A stretch of DNA of 64,000 nt from Actinomyces oris (GCF_001553935.1 NZ_CP014232.1:868001-932000), one strand, 5' to 3'; counted from the stretch's first letter, positions 26,992-35,620 are shown. Made by a program: numbers and translations. Notes: generated by a model from the letters alone, not told the origin.

Positions 26992-27066
26992 GTGGGAGTC
27001 GCGGGGCGCGCACAGTGGGACGGGGCATGCAGAGCGCACAGGTGCGCCGGTGCCTGGGCGCGGCAG

Positions 27067-27981
27067 TCAGCGGCGCCAGCGGGCGAAGCCGCCCTCGGAG
27101 TTGATGACCTGCCCGGTGATCCAGCGGGCCTCGTCGGTGAGGAGCCAGGTGATGAGGCGGGCGGCGTCGTCGGGCTCGCCCCAGCGCCCCTGGGGGAACA
27201 TGACGGCAGTCGCCTCGCGGTCCGCCTCGGTGACGTAGCCGGTGTCGACGGGGCCGGGGTTGACCGTGTTGACGGTGATGCCGGCGTCGATGAGCTCCTC
27301 GGAGATGGTCGGGGTGAGGCCGGCGATGGCGGCCTTGGCTGCGGCGTAGGCGATCTCCCCGGGCAGGGGAGCCAGGCCCTGGCCCGAGGTGAGGAAGACG
27401 ATCGCCCCACGGCGGCGCGCGGAGCCGGACGGGGCGGGCGAGGCGAAGCCCTCCTGAGCAGCGAAGGCCTGCGCCAGGAGGATGGAGGCGCGGGCGTCGA
27501 CGGCCCAGTGGGCATCCAGGACGGCCTCGGTCATCTCGCTGAGCGACCCATCGGGACTGCTCATGGCCTGGTTGCACACGAGGGCGTCGAGGTGGCCGGC
27601 GGCGGCAGCGGCCTGCTCGACGACGCGGGCCGGCTCCCCGGGGGCGGCCAGGTCGGCGGGGATGTCGATGAGCCGGGCGGGGCCGACCAGGTGGGTGCGG
27701 ATGGAGGCCATGACGGCGTCGATGTCGTCGGCGCCCCAGGGCTGGGAGGTGTCGTGCGGGCGGTAGTGGTGGGCGACGATGCTCGCCCCGTAGTCGGCGG
27801 CGCGGCAGGCGATGGCGTGGCCGATGCCGATGCGGCGGCTGACTCCGGTGACCAAGACGGTGCGCCCCGCCAAGGGCAGCGGGTCGCGGCCGACGGGGCC
27901 GACAGGTCCGGTGGTGCCGGTGGGGCCGCCGGAGTCGCCCAGAGTGGTGGAGGGGCGTCCGTGATGAGCGTCGGTGGTCAT
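27067..27981 (-). CDS. Short-chain dehydrogenase/reductase (SDR) family oxidoreductase
   Basis: A 304-residue SDR. A Gly/Pro/Thr-rich head of about 35 residues precedes the nucleotide motif TGVSRRIGIG. Downstream are DALVCNQA, the catalytic Ser in FLTSGQG, YAAAK, and NPGPVDTGY, a standard classical SDR core. The substrate cannot be told. The ATG at 27981 is preceded by TACACT and seven bases with no ribosome site, so the mRNA is probably leaderless. An in-frame extension upstream reads through a dispersed repeat and is rejected. Confidence 0.92.
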   Translation of the reverse strand: MTTDAHHGRPSTTLGDSGGPTGTTGPVGPVGRDPLPLAGRTVLVTGVSRRIGIGHAIACRAADYGASIVAHHYRPHDTSQPWGADDIDAVMASIRTHLVGPARLIDIPADLAAPGEPARVVEQAAAAAGHLDALVCNQAMSSPDGSLSEMTEAVLDAHWAVDARASILLAQAFAAQEGFASPAPSGSARRRGAIVFLTSGQGLAPLPGEIAYAAAKAAIAGLTPTISEELIDAGITVNTVNPGPVDTGYVTEADREATAVMFPQGRWGEPDDAARLITWLLTDEARWITGQVINSEGGFARWRR

Positions 27982-28034
27982 GCAGACGAGTGTAGGAGGA
28001 CGGTCCACGCGTCCGGGGACTTTTTCTTGCGGCC

Positions 28035-28191
28035 GGGGACATTCCACGCGGGCGAGTGCCGTTGCCTCCGGGCGGGGACAGTGCGCGCGTCCGGGGACAG
28101 GATTCCGGTCCCCCGCCGCGTCAGGCGTCCCTGGCCGTCCTGGGTGGTCCCCGGCCGCAATGGAACGTCCCCGACGGCGTCGTTTGTCCCC
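28035..28191 (+). repeat. GGGGACA palindromic repeat, copy B
   Basis: A 157-bp intergenic element beginning GGGGACATTCCACGC and ending TTTGTCCCC, with internal GGGGACAG and GGTCCCC words around ATTCC. An extra GGGGAC lies at 28015. It sits between the SDR and macrodomain genes. Confidence 0.8.
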
Positions 28192-28265
28192 GTCAGCTCG
28201 AGGAGAGGGGGACAGAAGCCGGTGCAGAGGAGAGGGCGCAGGGAAGACCCGGACGGGTCGGCGCC

Positions 28266-28814
28266 TCAGTCCTCGGTGCGCGCAAGCTCTCGGGCGAAGG
28301 CCTCGTGGTTGCCTCGCGAGGACAGGACGAAGCGGATGAGCCCCAGGCGTCCGACGGCGTCGGGATCGGTGTGGGCGAGCTGCTCGACGGCGCGGGCCGC
28401 AGCCACGGCGATCTCGGCGACCCGGGCGATCTGCCATCCGTAGACGCCTGCGGAGACGGCCGGCAGGGCGATGCCGGTGCAGCCGAGCTGAATGGCGAGC
28501 TCCAGGGAGCTGTCGAAACAGGCGCGCAGCAGGGCGGGGTCGTCCTCACCGGCGTGGAGGTTGGGGCCCACGGTGTGGATGACCCAGGCGGCCGGCAGGT
28601 CGAAGCCGGGGGTGGCCACGGCGCGGCCGACCGGCAGTCCGTCGGGCAGCTCGGTGTCGCGCACCTTCTGGCAGGCGTCGAGCAGGCCGGGGCCGGCGGC
28701 GCGGTGGATGGCGCCGTCAACTCCTCCTCCGCCCAGGAGGGTGCTGTTGGCGGCGTTGACGATGGCGTCGACCTTCTCGGTGGTGATGTCGCCGACGACG
28801 GCCTCAATGCGCAT
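28266..28814 (-). CDS. Macrodomain protein, O-acetyl-ADP-ribose deacetylase-like (MacroD/YmdB type)
   Basis: A 182-residue single macrodomain that binds ADP-ribose and probably removes O-acetyl or mono-ADP-ribose groups. Ligand motifs are VGDITTEKVDAIVNAANSTL, LGGGGVDGAIHRAAG and AVSAGVYGW. The catalytic-loop Asp and Asn positions of the MacroD/YmdB subclass are kept. The ATG at 28814 is at the usual N-terminus (MRIEAVVGDI). A different macrodomain class is encoded at the right edge of the window. No sirtuin is adjacent. Confidence 0.93.
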   Translation of the reverse strand: MRIEAVVGDITTEKVDAIVNAANSTLLGGGGVDGAIHRAAGPGLLDACQKVRDTELPDGLPVGRAVATPGFDLPAAWVIHTVGPNLHAGEDDPALLRACFDSSLELAIQLGCTGIALPAVSAGVYGWQIARVAEIAVAAARAVEQLAHTDPDAVGRLGLIRFVLSSRGNHEAFARELARTED

Positions 28815-29073
28815 GGGAGCTCCTTGTCTGCGGCGGGTGCTTGGAGGGTGATTTCAGGCTGCTCGGTCCTAGCACTTTCTCGGGCGAGAGGGGCCCGAGG
28901 GCGACGGGATCCGGGCCGACGAGAGCGCTCCGGGGCGTGGGCCAGCAGGTGGACCGGTCGTCAGCAGCCTGTCACGGTGGGCACCTCGGGCCAACCGGGT
29001 TCCCACGGGGAGCGAACACTGACGTGACGGAGGACTCAGCGGATCCGATTTCCTCCCCGCGGTGGGGGGAGGC

Positions 29074-29079
29074 TATGCT
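29074..29079 (+). promoter_or_regulatory. Likely -10 element of the tRNA-Pro gene
   Basis: TATGCT lies 16 bases before the first base of the tRNA, at a suitable distance for a short 5' leader. The -35 element is not clear. Confidence 0.4.
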
Positions 29080-29094
29080 GACGCCTGCTGCACA

Positions 29095-29168
<74 letters not shown>

Positions 29169-29174
29169 CGATGA

Positions 29175-29205
29175 GAAGACCCATGAGCTTGCTCATGAGG
29201 TCTTC
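29175..29205 (+). terminator. Hairpin after tRNA-Pro
   Basis: GAAGACC-ATGAGC pairs with GCTCAT-GGTCTTC across a two-base loop, seven bases past the tRNA. No T tract follows, so it may act in 3' processing as well as termination. Confidence 0.5.
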
Positions 29206-29260
29206 GAAGAGGAGGGGGTCGAAAGGCCGAAGGCCTAAGCACCCCGACGACGAGACGATG

Positions 29261-29292
29261 AGAAGGCCTGCGAGTTCGCTCGCGGGCCTTCT
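29261..29292 (+). terminator. Second hairpin with UUCG tetraloop
   Basis: AGAAGGCC-GCGAG pairs with CTCGC-GGCCTTCT and closes on TTCG. It follows a partial repeat of the tRNA 3' end (CACCCCGACGA, at 29161 and again about 29240). It is likely a terminator for the tRNA transcript. Confidence 0.55.
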
Positions 29293-29364
29293 GCCGTACC
29301 AGGGCCACAGAGCCCCACCCTGACCAGTTCAGCCCCGCCAGAGTCGATCAGTCCCACGGCTCAG

Positions 29365-29485
29365 TGTCCACAGCGCTGACATCAACGGACCCAGCGCCCC
29401 TGCACCCACCGGGGATCGTTGGAATGCCGCAGTTTCACCCGGGCATGCAGCACTGATTCGGGGTTGATGTCAGCACTATGGACAC
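29365..29485. repeat. 121-bp element with 23-base inverted termini
   Basis: The termini at 29365-29387 and 29463-29485 begin GTGTCCA and share GCTGACATCAAC, matching at 21 of 23 positions in inverted orientation. The 75-base middle shows no coding frame. Size and shape resemble a miniature inverted-repeat element; only one copy is seen here. Confidence 0.65.
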
Positions 29486-29596
29486 CTGCGCCCCGCAGCC
29501 CCTCGCTGCCAGCCCTTTGCCCCACCGTCAAGCCTCCCCACGTCGCGGGTGTTCGATCGCGCGACTTCTCACTTCACAGTCACACCCGACCGCCCG

Positions 29597-29709
29597 CACT
29601 GCACGAGGGTGGGGCACCACTGCACGAGCGTCGGGTGTACTCCATGGGGGTCGGAGGTTCGTGCAGTACGCACAACCCGCGGCCAGTACCTCCCGCCCCT
29701 CGTGCAGTG
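29597..29709 (+). repeat. 113-bp TGCACGA repeat, copy 1
   Basis: Terminal inverted repeats of 13 bases (CACTGCACGAGGG and its complement) with two further TGCACGA words inside, one in each orientation, and a conserved GTGTACTCCA. An inverted copy of identical length lies at 63197-63309. Confidence 0.85.
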
Positions 29710-29781
29710 GGAGCCCTGGACGAGGCCGCCGGCCGAACGCTCTACCCTGAGGTGAGGACACCACCGGGAAGGAGGCCACAC

Positions 29782-30243
29782 ATGCCGGATCCCAGCACCG
29801 AGCTCGAGGAGCTGCGTCGCAGGGTCGAGGAGCAGTCCCAACGAATCGATGAGCTCCAGGACGCCCTCCACACACTGTCGATCGCGGTCCAGTACCGGCA
29901 GGAGGAGCCCTACCTGGCCTTCCTGGCGGAGCACGGCATCGCCGGCCGACGGCGGATCGCCCTGATGACGGCTATCGCCGGAGTGCAATCACGGGCGCAG
30001 GGCGAGGTGCTTCCCCTCGGCCCTGGTGCTCGCGACGAGCTTCTGCCGGACTACCCCGCCCTGGCCGAGGCCTACCTGCCCGAACCGATCGACGACGACG
30101 AGGCCATCCGCATCGTCGGAGAGGTCCTGGGAAGTGAACGCCTCGGCGCGCAGGCACTCGAGGCCCACCGCGCCCGCGGCCTGGGGCGCGAGGGCCACCA
30201 GGCGCTCACCGGACGTTCAGACACCCAAGGCCACCACACGTAG
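29782..30243 (+). CDS. Hypothetical protein with N-terminal coiled coil
   Basis: A 153-residue protein starting after a strong site (GGAAGGAGG). Residues 5-38 form a clear heptad coiled coil (ELEELRRRVEEQSQRIDELQ). The rest is helical and charged, with a Tyr/Pro-containing middle (YPALAEAYLPEPIDDDEAIR) and no recognisable domain or membrane segment. It lies alone downstream of two repeat elements, and I cannot assign a function. Codon use and the ribosome site support it being real. Confidence 0.7.
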   Translation: MPDPSTELEELRRRVEEQSQRIDELQDALHTLSIAVQYRQEEPYLAFLAEHGIAGRRRIALMTAIAGVQSRAQGEVLPLGPGARDELLPDYPALAEAYLPEPIDDDEAIRIVGEVLGSERLGAQALEAHRARGLGREGHQALTGRSDTQGHHT

Positions 30244-30393
30244 CCACGTTGCTCCAGGCGCCCGGGATGCTCGACGTCGACGCACTCACGCCGCCCGCCC
30301 TCCTCGCCGCCCACAGCCGGGACATACGCCGCTCACAGCCGCACCGGCTAGGCTGACTCCCGGATATTCACCCCGGGGAAAGGACGAGCGAGC

Positions 30394-32031
30394 GTGACCG
30401 AGCCTCCATGCGACTCCGCCATCCCCGCTGCCCCCGCCGCCGCCTCCCCTTCCCCCCGCGTTCCCCGGCGTCTGAAGTACGTCGAGGCCGTCCTGTGCAT
30501 CGGCTTCACCCTGGCCTTCCTCGTGTGGACCTACTTGAGCGCCCCGGGACCGCTCGCCCCCGGCGACACACACCGCTCCCCCGCCATCGACGCCCTCCTG
30601 CCGACCCCCGACGCCCAGCTGCGGTCGGCCGCCGGCCAGCTCGCCGAGGCCTTCGCGACCCTCACCCACCCCATCCTCATCCTCGGGCTCATCGTGGCCG
30701 GGGTCGCCTACGCCTACACGGCCCGCATGCGCCGCCTGAGCGTCTCGCTGGCCATCGCCGCCGCCGGCATCCCCACGCAGTACCTCATCGCCCTGTACCT
30801 GGCCCACCCCGACCCGGGCTCCACCTTCTCCGACTCCATCGCCGCCTTCGACTACTCCTACCCCAACGCGCACATCACGGCGATGACCCTGGCCTCCTGG
30901 GTCCTGGTGACCCTCGCGCGCGCCCACCACCGCAGCACCATGGTCGCCGCCGGCACCGTCCTGGGCTACGCGGCCGTCGCCGTGACAGCCGTCAGCCAGT
31001 GGTACATGGGCCTGGCTGCGCTCAGCGACCTCGTCGGCGGCTTCCTCCTGGGTGCCGCCTTCGCGAACCTGGCCCTGCGGGTCGGCGGCATCGACGCGAT
31101 CCTCACCAGCTGGGTCAATCGCCGCCTGTCGCGCTCCAGCAGCGAGAAGCGCGCCGCCGTCATCTACAACCCCACCAAGTTCGACGACCTCTCGCTCCTG
31201 CGCCGTCGGGTCGCCGCCGAGGTGCGCGCCGCCGGCTGGCTGCCCACCGTCTGGCTGGAGACCACCCCCGACGACCCCGGCCGCTCCATGGCCCACCGCG
31301 CCCTGGAGGCCGGCGTCGACCTGGTCATGGTGGCCGGCGGCGACGGCACCGTGCGCGCCGTCTCCTCCGAGCTGGCCGGCACCGAGATGCCGATGGCCCT
31401 CATCCCCGCCGGCACCGGCAACCTCCTGGCCCGCAACCTGTCCGTCCCCCTGGACACCGACGCCGCCATCCGCCTGGCCCTGCACGGCCGCCTCCAGGCC
31501 ATCGACATGGTCACCTGCGCCTTCGACGACGGCCAGGAGCGCTTCGTCGTCATGGCCGGTATGGGCCTGGACGCCCAGATCATGGAGTCCACCGACCTGG
31601 GCCTGAAGAAGGTCATCCGCTCGGGCGCCTACGCGGTGGCCGCCGTCCAGAACGCGGTCCCCGACCCCTTCACCGCCACCATCACGCTCGACGACGCTCC
31701 CCCGGTGCGCCGTCGAATGGTCATGGCCCTCATGGGCAATGTCGGCACCATCACCGGCGGCATGACGCTCTTCCCGCGGGCCACCCCCTCCGACGGCCTG
31801 GTCGACCTGCTCCTGGCCAGCCCCGGCAAGGTCGTGGACTGGGCCCGCCTGGGGGCGCAGATCCTCACTGGCCAGGAGATGGAGGGCTTCACCCTCACCC
31901 GGGCCCGGAAGGTCCTCATCGAGGCCGATCGTCCCGTCCCCTTCGAGCTCGACGGCGACACGGCCGGCTCCACCCGCACCCTGCGCGCCGAGGTCGAGGA
32001 CGGCGCCCTGCACGTCGTCGTCCCCCAGTGA
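30394..32031 (+). CDS. PAP2-like membrane domain fused to diacylglycerol kinase domain
   Basis: A 545-residue fusion. Residues 1 to about 240 contain five to six helices in a PAP2-like arrangement, but the phosphatase motifs are altered: PSGH is PNAH, and SRxYxGxHxxxD is SQWYMGLAALSD, losing the Arg and second His. Residues about 250-545 are a DAGK/LCB5 lipid kinase with NPTK, GGDGTVRAV, PAGTGNLLARNL and a C-terminal ELDGD. The kinase would phosphorylate diacylglycerol or a related lipid at the membrane, while the PAP2 half probably only anchors or binds substrate. The GTG start follows GGAAAGGACGAG. Confidence 0.88.
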   Translation: MTEPPCDSAIPAAPAAASPSPRVPRRLKYVEAVLCIGFTLAFLVWTYLSAPGPLAPGDTHRSPAIDALLPTPDAQLRSAAGQLAEAFATLTHPILILGLIVAGVAYAYTARMRRLSVSLAIAAAGIPTQYLIALYLAHPDPGSTFSDSIAAFDYSYPNAHITAMTLASWVLVTLARAHHRSTMVAAGTVLGYAAVAVTAVSQWYMGLAALSDLVGGFLLGAAFANLALRVGGIDAILTSWVNRRLSRSSSEKRAAVIYNPTKFDDLSLLRRRVAAEVRAAGWLPTVWLETTPDDPGRSMAHRALEAGVDLVMVAGGDGTVRAVSSELAGTEMPMALIPAGTGNLLARNLSVPLDTDAAIRLALHGRLQAIDMVTCAFDDGQERFVVMAGMGLDAQIMESTDLGLKKVIRSGAYAVAAVQNAVPDPFTATITLDDAPPVRRRMVMALMGNVGTITGGMTLFPRATPSDGLVDLLLASPGKVVDWARLGAQILTGQEMEGFTLTRARKVLIEADRPVPFELDGDTAGSTRTLRAEVEDGALHVVVPQ

Positions 32032-32119
32032 GCCGCCCCGGCGAGCACTCCCGCCCCCCCCCGCGGCCCGCGCCGACCACGTGAGCATCGTGACGCATCC
32101 GTGACCGGCCCCGCTGCCC

Positions 32120-32172
32120 TAGACTGACGCCCAGTCGGTGCCCATATGGACACCGACAGCGCCCATATGGGC
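32120..32172 (+). promoter_or_regulatory. murT promoter with two CCCATATGG operator-like sites
   Basis: TAGACT at 32120-32125 is a good -10 element. Downstream, GTGCCCATATGGACAC (32139-32154) and GCCCATATGGGC (32161-32172) repeat the same palindromic core 22 bases apart, two helical turns. Their place in the 5' leader suggests repressor binding or an mRNA structure. Confidence 0.55.
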
Positions 32173-32226
32173 ACCAGCGCCCCGATCGCATCGTCGGTGC
32201 GCCCCTCTTCAGCCAGCAGGAGTTCC

Positions 32227-33537
32227 ATGCGTTCTCGTCTTACGGTCGCTCTCGGCCGCACAGCGCGCCTGGCCGCCCGCGTGCGCGGCGGCGGCAGCGG
32301 CGGCACCGCCTTCCCCGGCCTGGTCATGGAGCGCACCGACCCCGGTTTCCTGGAGCGCACCCTTGGCCGTCTGCCCCGCGGCGTTATCGTGGTCTCGGGC
32401 ACCAACGGCAAGACCACGACCACCAAGATGGTCGTCCAGCTCCTGCGCGAGCAGGGCCTGAAGGTCTTCACCAACCGGACCGGCTCGAACTTCGTGCGCG
32501 GCGTGCTCGCCTCCCTGCTCACCGAGGTCGACGCCGCCGGCAACCTGGACGCCGACATCGCCGTCCTCGAGCTCGACGAGGCCCACGCCGTGCACTTCGT
32601 GGCCCGGGTCCGCCCGCGCGCCTGCCTCCTGCTCAACGTCATGCGCGACCAGCTCGACCGCTTCGGCGAGATCGACTACACCGCCTCCCTGCTGCACTCG
32701 ATCGCCCAGGCCACCAGCGACGTCGTCGTGCTCAACGGTGACGACCCGCGCCTGGCCGCCCCCGCCTTCCTGGAGGGCGTCAGCGCCCGCGTCGTCTCCT
32801 TCGGCGCCGGGGAGGACCTGCGCTCCCTGTTCCTGTCCGACGACGACCTGCGCACCGGCCTGGTCAGCCCCCGTCAGGCCGGCCAGGCCCCCGGACCGCG
32901 AGTCACCCTGGAGGCCATCGACGGCCAGCGCGCCACCGTGCGCGTGGACGGGGTCTCCCACGAGGTCGACTTCGCCATCCCCGGCGTTCACAACTTGCTC
33001 AACGCCTGCGCCGCCCTCGGGGTGGTGCTGGAGGTGCTGGGCGAGGACGCCGACCTGCCCGGGCTGCTGACCACTCTGGGCACCGTGCAGGCCGCCTTCG
33101 GCCGCGGCGAGGTCCTCACCCTGGACGGCCGCCCCGTCCAGCTGTCCCTGGTCAAGAACCCGGCCGGCTTCCGCATGGGCCTGCTCTCGGCGGCCTCCCA
33201 GGCGCAGGACGGCGAGGTGGTGGTCGTGGCCATCAACGACGAGTACGCCGACGGCCGGGACATGTCCTGGCTGTGGGACGTGGACTTCTCGGCCCTGCGC
33301 GCCGGCGGGGTCGCTGTCGTCACCGGGGTGCGGGCCTGGGACATGGCCCTACGGCTGCGCTACGACGAGGTCGAGGTCGCCGAGGTCGAGCCCGACCTGC
33401 GTAAGGCCGTGGCCCTCATGCGCCGGGTGGCCGCCGACACCGACCGCCCCATGCGAGTCTTCACCACCTACACCGCGATGCTGGCCCTGCGCTCGATCCT
33501 GGGCGAGATGACGGACGTTGAGGAGGTCATGTCATGA
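32227..33537 (+). CDS. murT: Lipid II isoglutaminyl synthase, Mur-ligase subunit MurT
   Basis: A 436-residue Mur-ligase-like enzyme. The ATP loop SGTNGKTTTTK is at residues 57-67, followed by ELDEAHAVHF and LNVMRDQLDRFGEIDYT, then a C-terminal DUF1727 domain with NPAGFR and AINDEYADGRDMSW. With GatD it amidates D-Glu of lipid II to D-iGln, needed for crosslinking. The Cys4 zinc ribbon known in staphylococcal MurT is absent; that region contains no cysteines. ATG at 32227 has AGGAG nearby; an earlier ATG lies within the operator repeats. It overlaps gatD by four bases. Confidence 0.95.
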   Translation: MRSRLTVALGRTARLAARVRGGGSGGTAFPGLVMERTDPGFLERTLGRLPRGVIVVSGTNGKTTTTKMVVQLLREQGLKVFTNRTGSNFVRGVLASLLTEVDAAGNLDADIAVLELDEAHAVHFVARVRPRACLLLNVMRDQLDRFGEIDYTASLLHSIAQATSDVVVLNGDDPRLAAPAFLEGVSARVVSFGAGEDLRSLFLSDDDLRTGLVSPRQAGQAPGPRVTLEAIDGQRATVRVDGVSHEVDFAIPGVHNLLNACAALGVVLEVLGEDADLPGLLTTLGTVQAAFGRGEVLTLDGRPVQLSLVKNPAGFRMGLLSAASQAQDGEVVVVAINDEYADGRDMSWLWDVDFSALRAGGVAVVTGVRAWDMALRLRYDEVEVAEVEPDLRKAVALMRRVAADTDRPMRVFTTYTAMLALRSILGEMTDVEEVMS

Positions 33538-34289
33538 CCGCGCGCTATGAGCACACCACTGACGGCCCCGCCCGCGGGCACCTGCGCCTGCTCCAGCTCT
33601 ACCCGCGGGACATGAACATCTACGGCGACTGGGGCAACACGCTCGTGCTGGCGCGGCGCGCCCAGTGGCAGGGCTACGACGTCGAGCTGCTCTCCTACGA
33701 CCCGGGCGACGAGCTGCCCGGCGACATCGACATCCTCGTGGGCGGCGGCGGCCAGGACTCCGGCCAGGACCGCATCAAGGAGGATCTGGTCAAGGTCGGC
33801 CCCACCCTCAAGGCCTGGGCGGCCGACGGCGTCCCGATGCTGGCGATCTGCGGCCTCTACCAGCTCTTCGGGCACGGCTTCACCACTGCCAAGGGCCAGG
33901 AGATCCCCGGCATCAGCCTCATGGACGCCCACACGGTGGCCGGAGACACCCGCCTCATCGGCAACATCACCCTGAACACCGAGGACTTCGGCGCGGTGGT
34001 CGGCTACGAGAACCACTCCGGCCTGACCACCCTGGGGTCGGGCGCGCGCCCCTTCGGCACCGTGAAGATGGGCGACGGCAACAACGGCAAGGACTCCACC
34101 GAGGGCGGGCGCGTCCACCACGTCATCGGCACCTACCTGCACGGCTCCCTGCTGCCCAAGAACCCGACCGTGGCCGACTGGTTGCTGGCCCGCGCCGCCG
34201 AGCACGCCGGCACCACCTGGGAGCCCGAGCCGCTCGACGACACCTGGGCCGAGCGCGCCCGCGCCGTGGCCATGTCCCGGCCCCGCTGA
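33534..34289 (+). CDS. gatD: Lipid II isoglutaminyl synthase, glutaminase subunit GatD
   Basis: A 251-residue class I glutamine amidotransferase of the CobB/CobQ-like type. It releases ammonia from glutamine for MurT. The nucleophile is Cys106 in LAICGLYQLFG, and the catalytic His lies in GTYLHGSLLPKNP near residue 205. GGGGQDSGQDR forms the conserved glycine-rich turn. ATGA overlap with murT ensures coupled synthesis of the heterodimer. A strong terminator follows. Confidence 0.95.
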   Translation: MTARYEHTTDGPARGHLRLLQLYPRDMNIYGDWGNTLVLARRAQWQGYDVELLSYDPGDELPGDIDILVGGGGQDSGQDRIKEDLVKVGPTLKAWAADGVPMLAICGLYQLFGHGFTTAKGQEIPGISLMDAHTVAGDTRLIGNITLNTEDFGAVVGYENHSGLTTLGSGARPFGTVKMGDGNNGKDSTEGGRVHHVIGTYLHGSLLPKNPTVADWLLARAAEHAGTTWEPEPLDDTWAERARAVAMSRPR

Positions 34290-34301
34290 GCTCTCCCCAC
34301 T

Positions 34302-34380
34302 GGGGTGCGACGGCGGGCCTGCTGGAGGGGAGCAGCACCTCTTCTCTGACAGGCCCGCCGTCGCACCCCCTTATTTTCAC
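34302..34380 (+). terminator. Terminator after murT-gatD
   Basis: A perfect 20-bp stem (34302-34321 with 34350-34369, starting GGGGTGCGACGG) is followed by CTTATTTT, a strong intrinsic terminator. Confidence 0.9.
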
Positions 34381-34626
34381 AAGGGACATCGGGCGAAATA
34401 AGAGAGAACTGGCGAGAGATTCACGTCACTCTTATTGGACATCGAGTATTTTCCAAGGTTCGTCCCATGGAAGCGGGAGGAAACCGGCGGACAGCCTGCC
34501 CTTTCAACACATAGAAGCCTCACCTTAGACATATTCACCGCTCGATCACTCACTGTTGGACACTGATTTATTCAGGACGTAACCCCAACGTGACACCAGC
34601 ACGTCAGACATTGCAGAATAACTGCC
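34381..34626 (+). promoter_or_regulatory. AT-rich upstream region of the PspC gene with a DtxR-like box
   Basis: Clearly lower GC than its neighbours. At 34509-34527 lies a partial DtxR/IdeR-type half site, GAAGCCTCACCTTAGAC. It shares AAGC, CCTTAGAC and spacing with motifs upstream of both feoA genes. No coding frame is visible. Confidence 0.5.
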
Positions 34627-34827
34627 ATGACAGCACAGAATTCTACTGGTTTCGATTGGCCCGCCCGTTCCGCCAACAAGATCTGGCTCGGCGTCTGCGG
34701 AGGCCTGGCCAACAAATGGAACGTCAATGCCTGGCTGGTCCGCGCCGCCTTCTTCTTCTTTGTGGTGCCGCTCGGCTACGTCTACTACCTGGGCGCCCAG
34801 AACATGCCCGATCCCGCCACCCGCTGA
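34627..34827 (+). CDS. Small PspC-domain membrane protein
   Basis: A 66-residue protein with the PspC signature GVCGGLANKWNVNAWLVRA followed by one hydrophobic helix (AAFFFFVVPLGYVYYLG). PspC domains occur in envelope-stress proteins; this stand-alone version has no LiaF or kinase partner nearby. The ATG lies in an AT-rich leader with a weak ribosome site. The DtxR-like motif 100 bases upstream hints at iron control, which would be unusual for this family. Confidence 0.85.
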   Translation: MTAQNSTGFDWPARSANKIWLGVCGGLANKWNVNAWLVRAAFFFFVVPLGYVYYLGAQNMPDPATR

Positions 34828-35224
34828 CCCACCGCCACCTCCCCGAACTCCCTGGCCACCCTCAAGAACCCTGAGTGACGAAGAAGCAAGGAAGCAATTC
34901 CGGATTCCAGGGAGAAACATCCCGAACGACCATCCCGACATCTTATCGACCAACCACTTCCTGCTTCCGCAAGAATAACTTTCCGCGGAGGCAGGAAGTG
35001 GTCGAAGCACGTTTTATACGGGAAAGCTCAGTGACCGAGCCCCACTCAGGGTAACCTCAGTCCCCACCCCCAGGATTCACTAAGAAATCAGACCTCCTGT
35101 CCACCACCCCTCCGCGCAGATGCGTCTCAACGCAGCAGAACGCCTCTTGACCTGCTGCGAGACAGAGAAGCGTTCCCTTAGACTCCTATTGACGAAGCCC
35201 TCTTCATGTCGACCCGAGGACACC
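34828..35224. other. Intergenic region with hairpin and feoA1 promoter
   Basis: 397 bases without a gene. A long hairpin at 34947-35004 (right arm GCGGAGGCAGGAAGTGGTCG, left arm carrying a four-base bulge) probably ends the PspC transcript. The last 60 bases hold the feoA1 promoter motif. Confidence 0.6.
35168..35186 (+). promoter_or_regulatory. DtxR/IdeR-like box overlapping the feoA1 -10 element
   Basis: AAGCGTTCCCTTAGAC differs at only two bases from AAGCCTTACCTTAGAC upstream of feoA2. The TAGACT within it can act as a -10 element, so repressor binding would block transcription. Confidence 0.5.
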
Positions 35225-35620
35225 ATGGATTTTGCTGTTCCACGACACCGCGCCCCCGCCAGCACCACTAACCTTCCCGAACCGGGTGCTGCCACCTTCG
35301 CACTGTCGGACCTGAGCCCCGGCACCAGCGGACGCATCACCGGCCTGGCCGACGACGGCGTCGGCGGCGTCCTGGTCAAGCGCCTGCGCAACCTGGGCTT
35401 CGTCCCCGGCCGGATCGCCACGCCGCTGCGCCGTGCCCCGATGGGGGACCCGGTGGTCTACCGCGTCTCCGACTACGAGCTGTGCCTGCGTCGCCAGGAG
35501 GCCAGGCTCATCCAGGTCACCACCGTGGAGGCCGAGAACCGCATCATCCTCCAACCCCGGCCGGCCGGACGGCATGCGGCCGACGACCCCGCAGCACCGA
35601 ACACGGGAGAGACTCTGTGA
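35225..35620 (+). CDS. feoA: FeoA ferrous iron transport accessory protein, copy 1
   Basis: A 131-residue SH3-like FeoA protein, longer than the usual 75-80 because of a 30-residue N-terminal head and a short tail. The core runs LSDLSPGTSGRITGL, VKRLRNLGFVPG, TPLRRAPMGDPVVYRVSDYELCLRR. It helps FeoB in ferrous iron uptake. ATG at 35225 has GAGGA upstream and parallels the start of the second copy; a longer frame begins within the promoter motif. The stop overlaps feoB1 by four bases. Confidence 0.93.
   Translation: MDFAVPRHRAPASTTNLPEPGAATFALSDLSPGTSGRITGLADDGVGGVLVKRLRNLGFVPGRIATPLRRAPMGDPVVYRVSDYELCLRRQEARLIQVTTVEAENRIILQPRPAGRHAADDPAAPNTGETL

Larger units (their letters stand above)
29169..29781. 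other. Gene-free region after the tRNA, full of hairpins and repeats
   Basis: 613 bases between tRNA-Pro and the next gene. It contains two tRNA-proximal hairpins, an element with 23-base inverted termini (29365-29485) and one copy of the 113-bp TGCACGA repeat (29597-29709). No convincing coding frame is present. Confidence 0.7.

Noticed and set aside
34546..35010. A 154-codon minus-strand frame opposite the PspC gene
   Set aside because: Glycine-rich antisense of PspC and of a hairpin; no motif, and GC pattern is not that of a gene.
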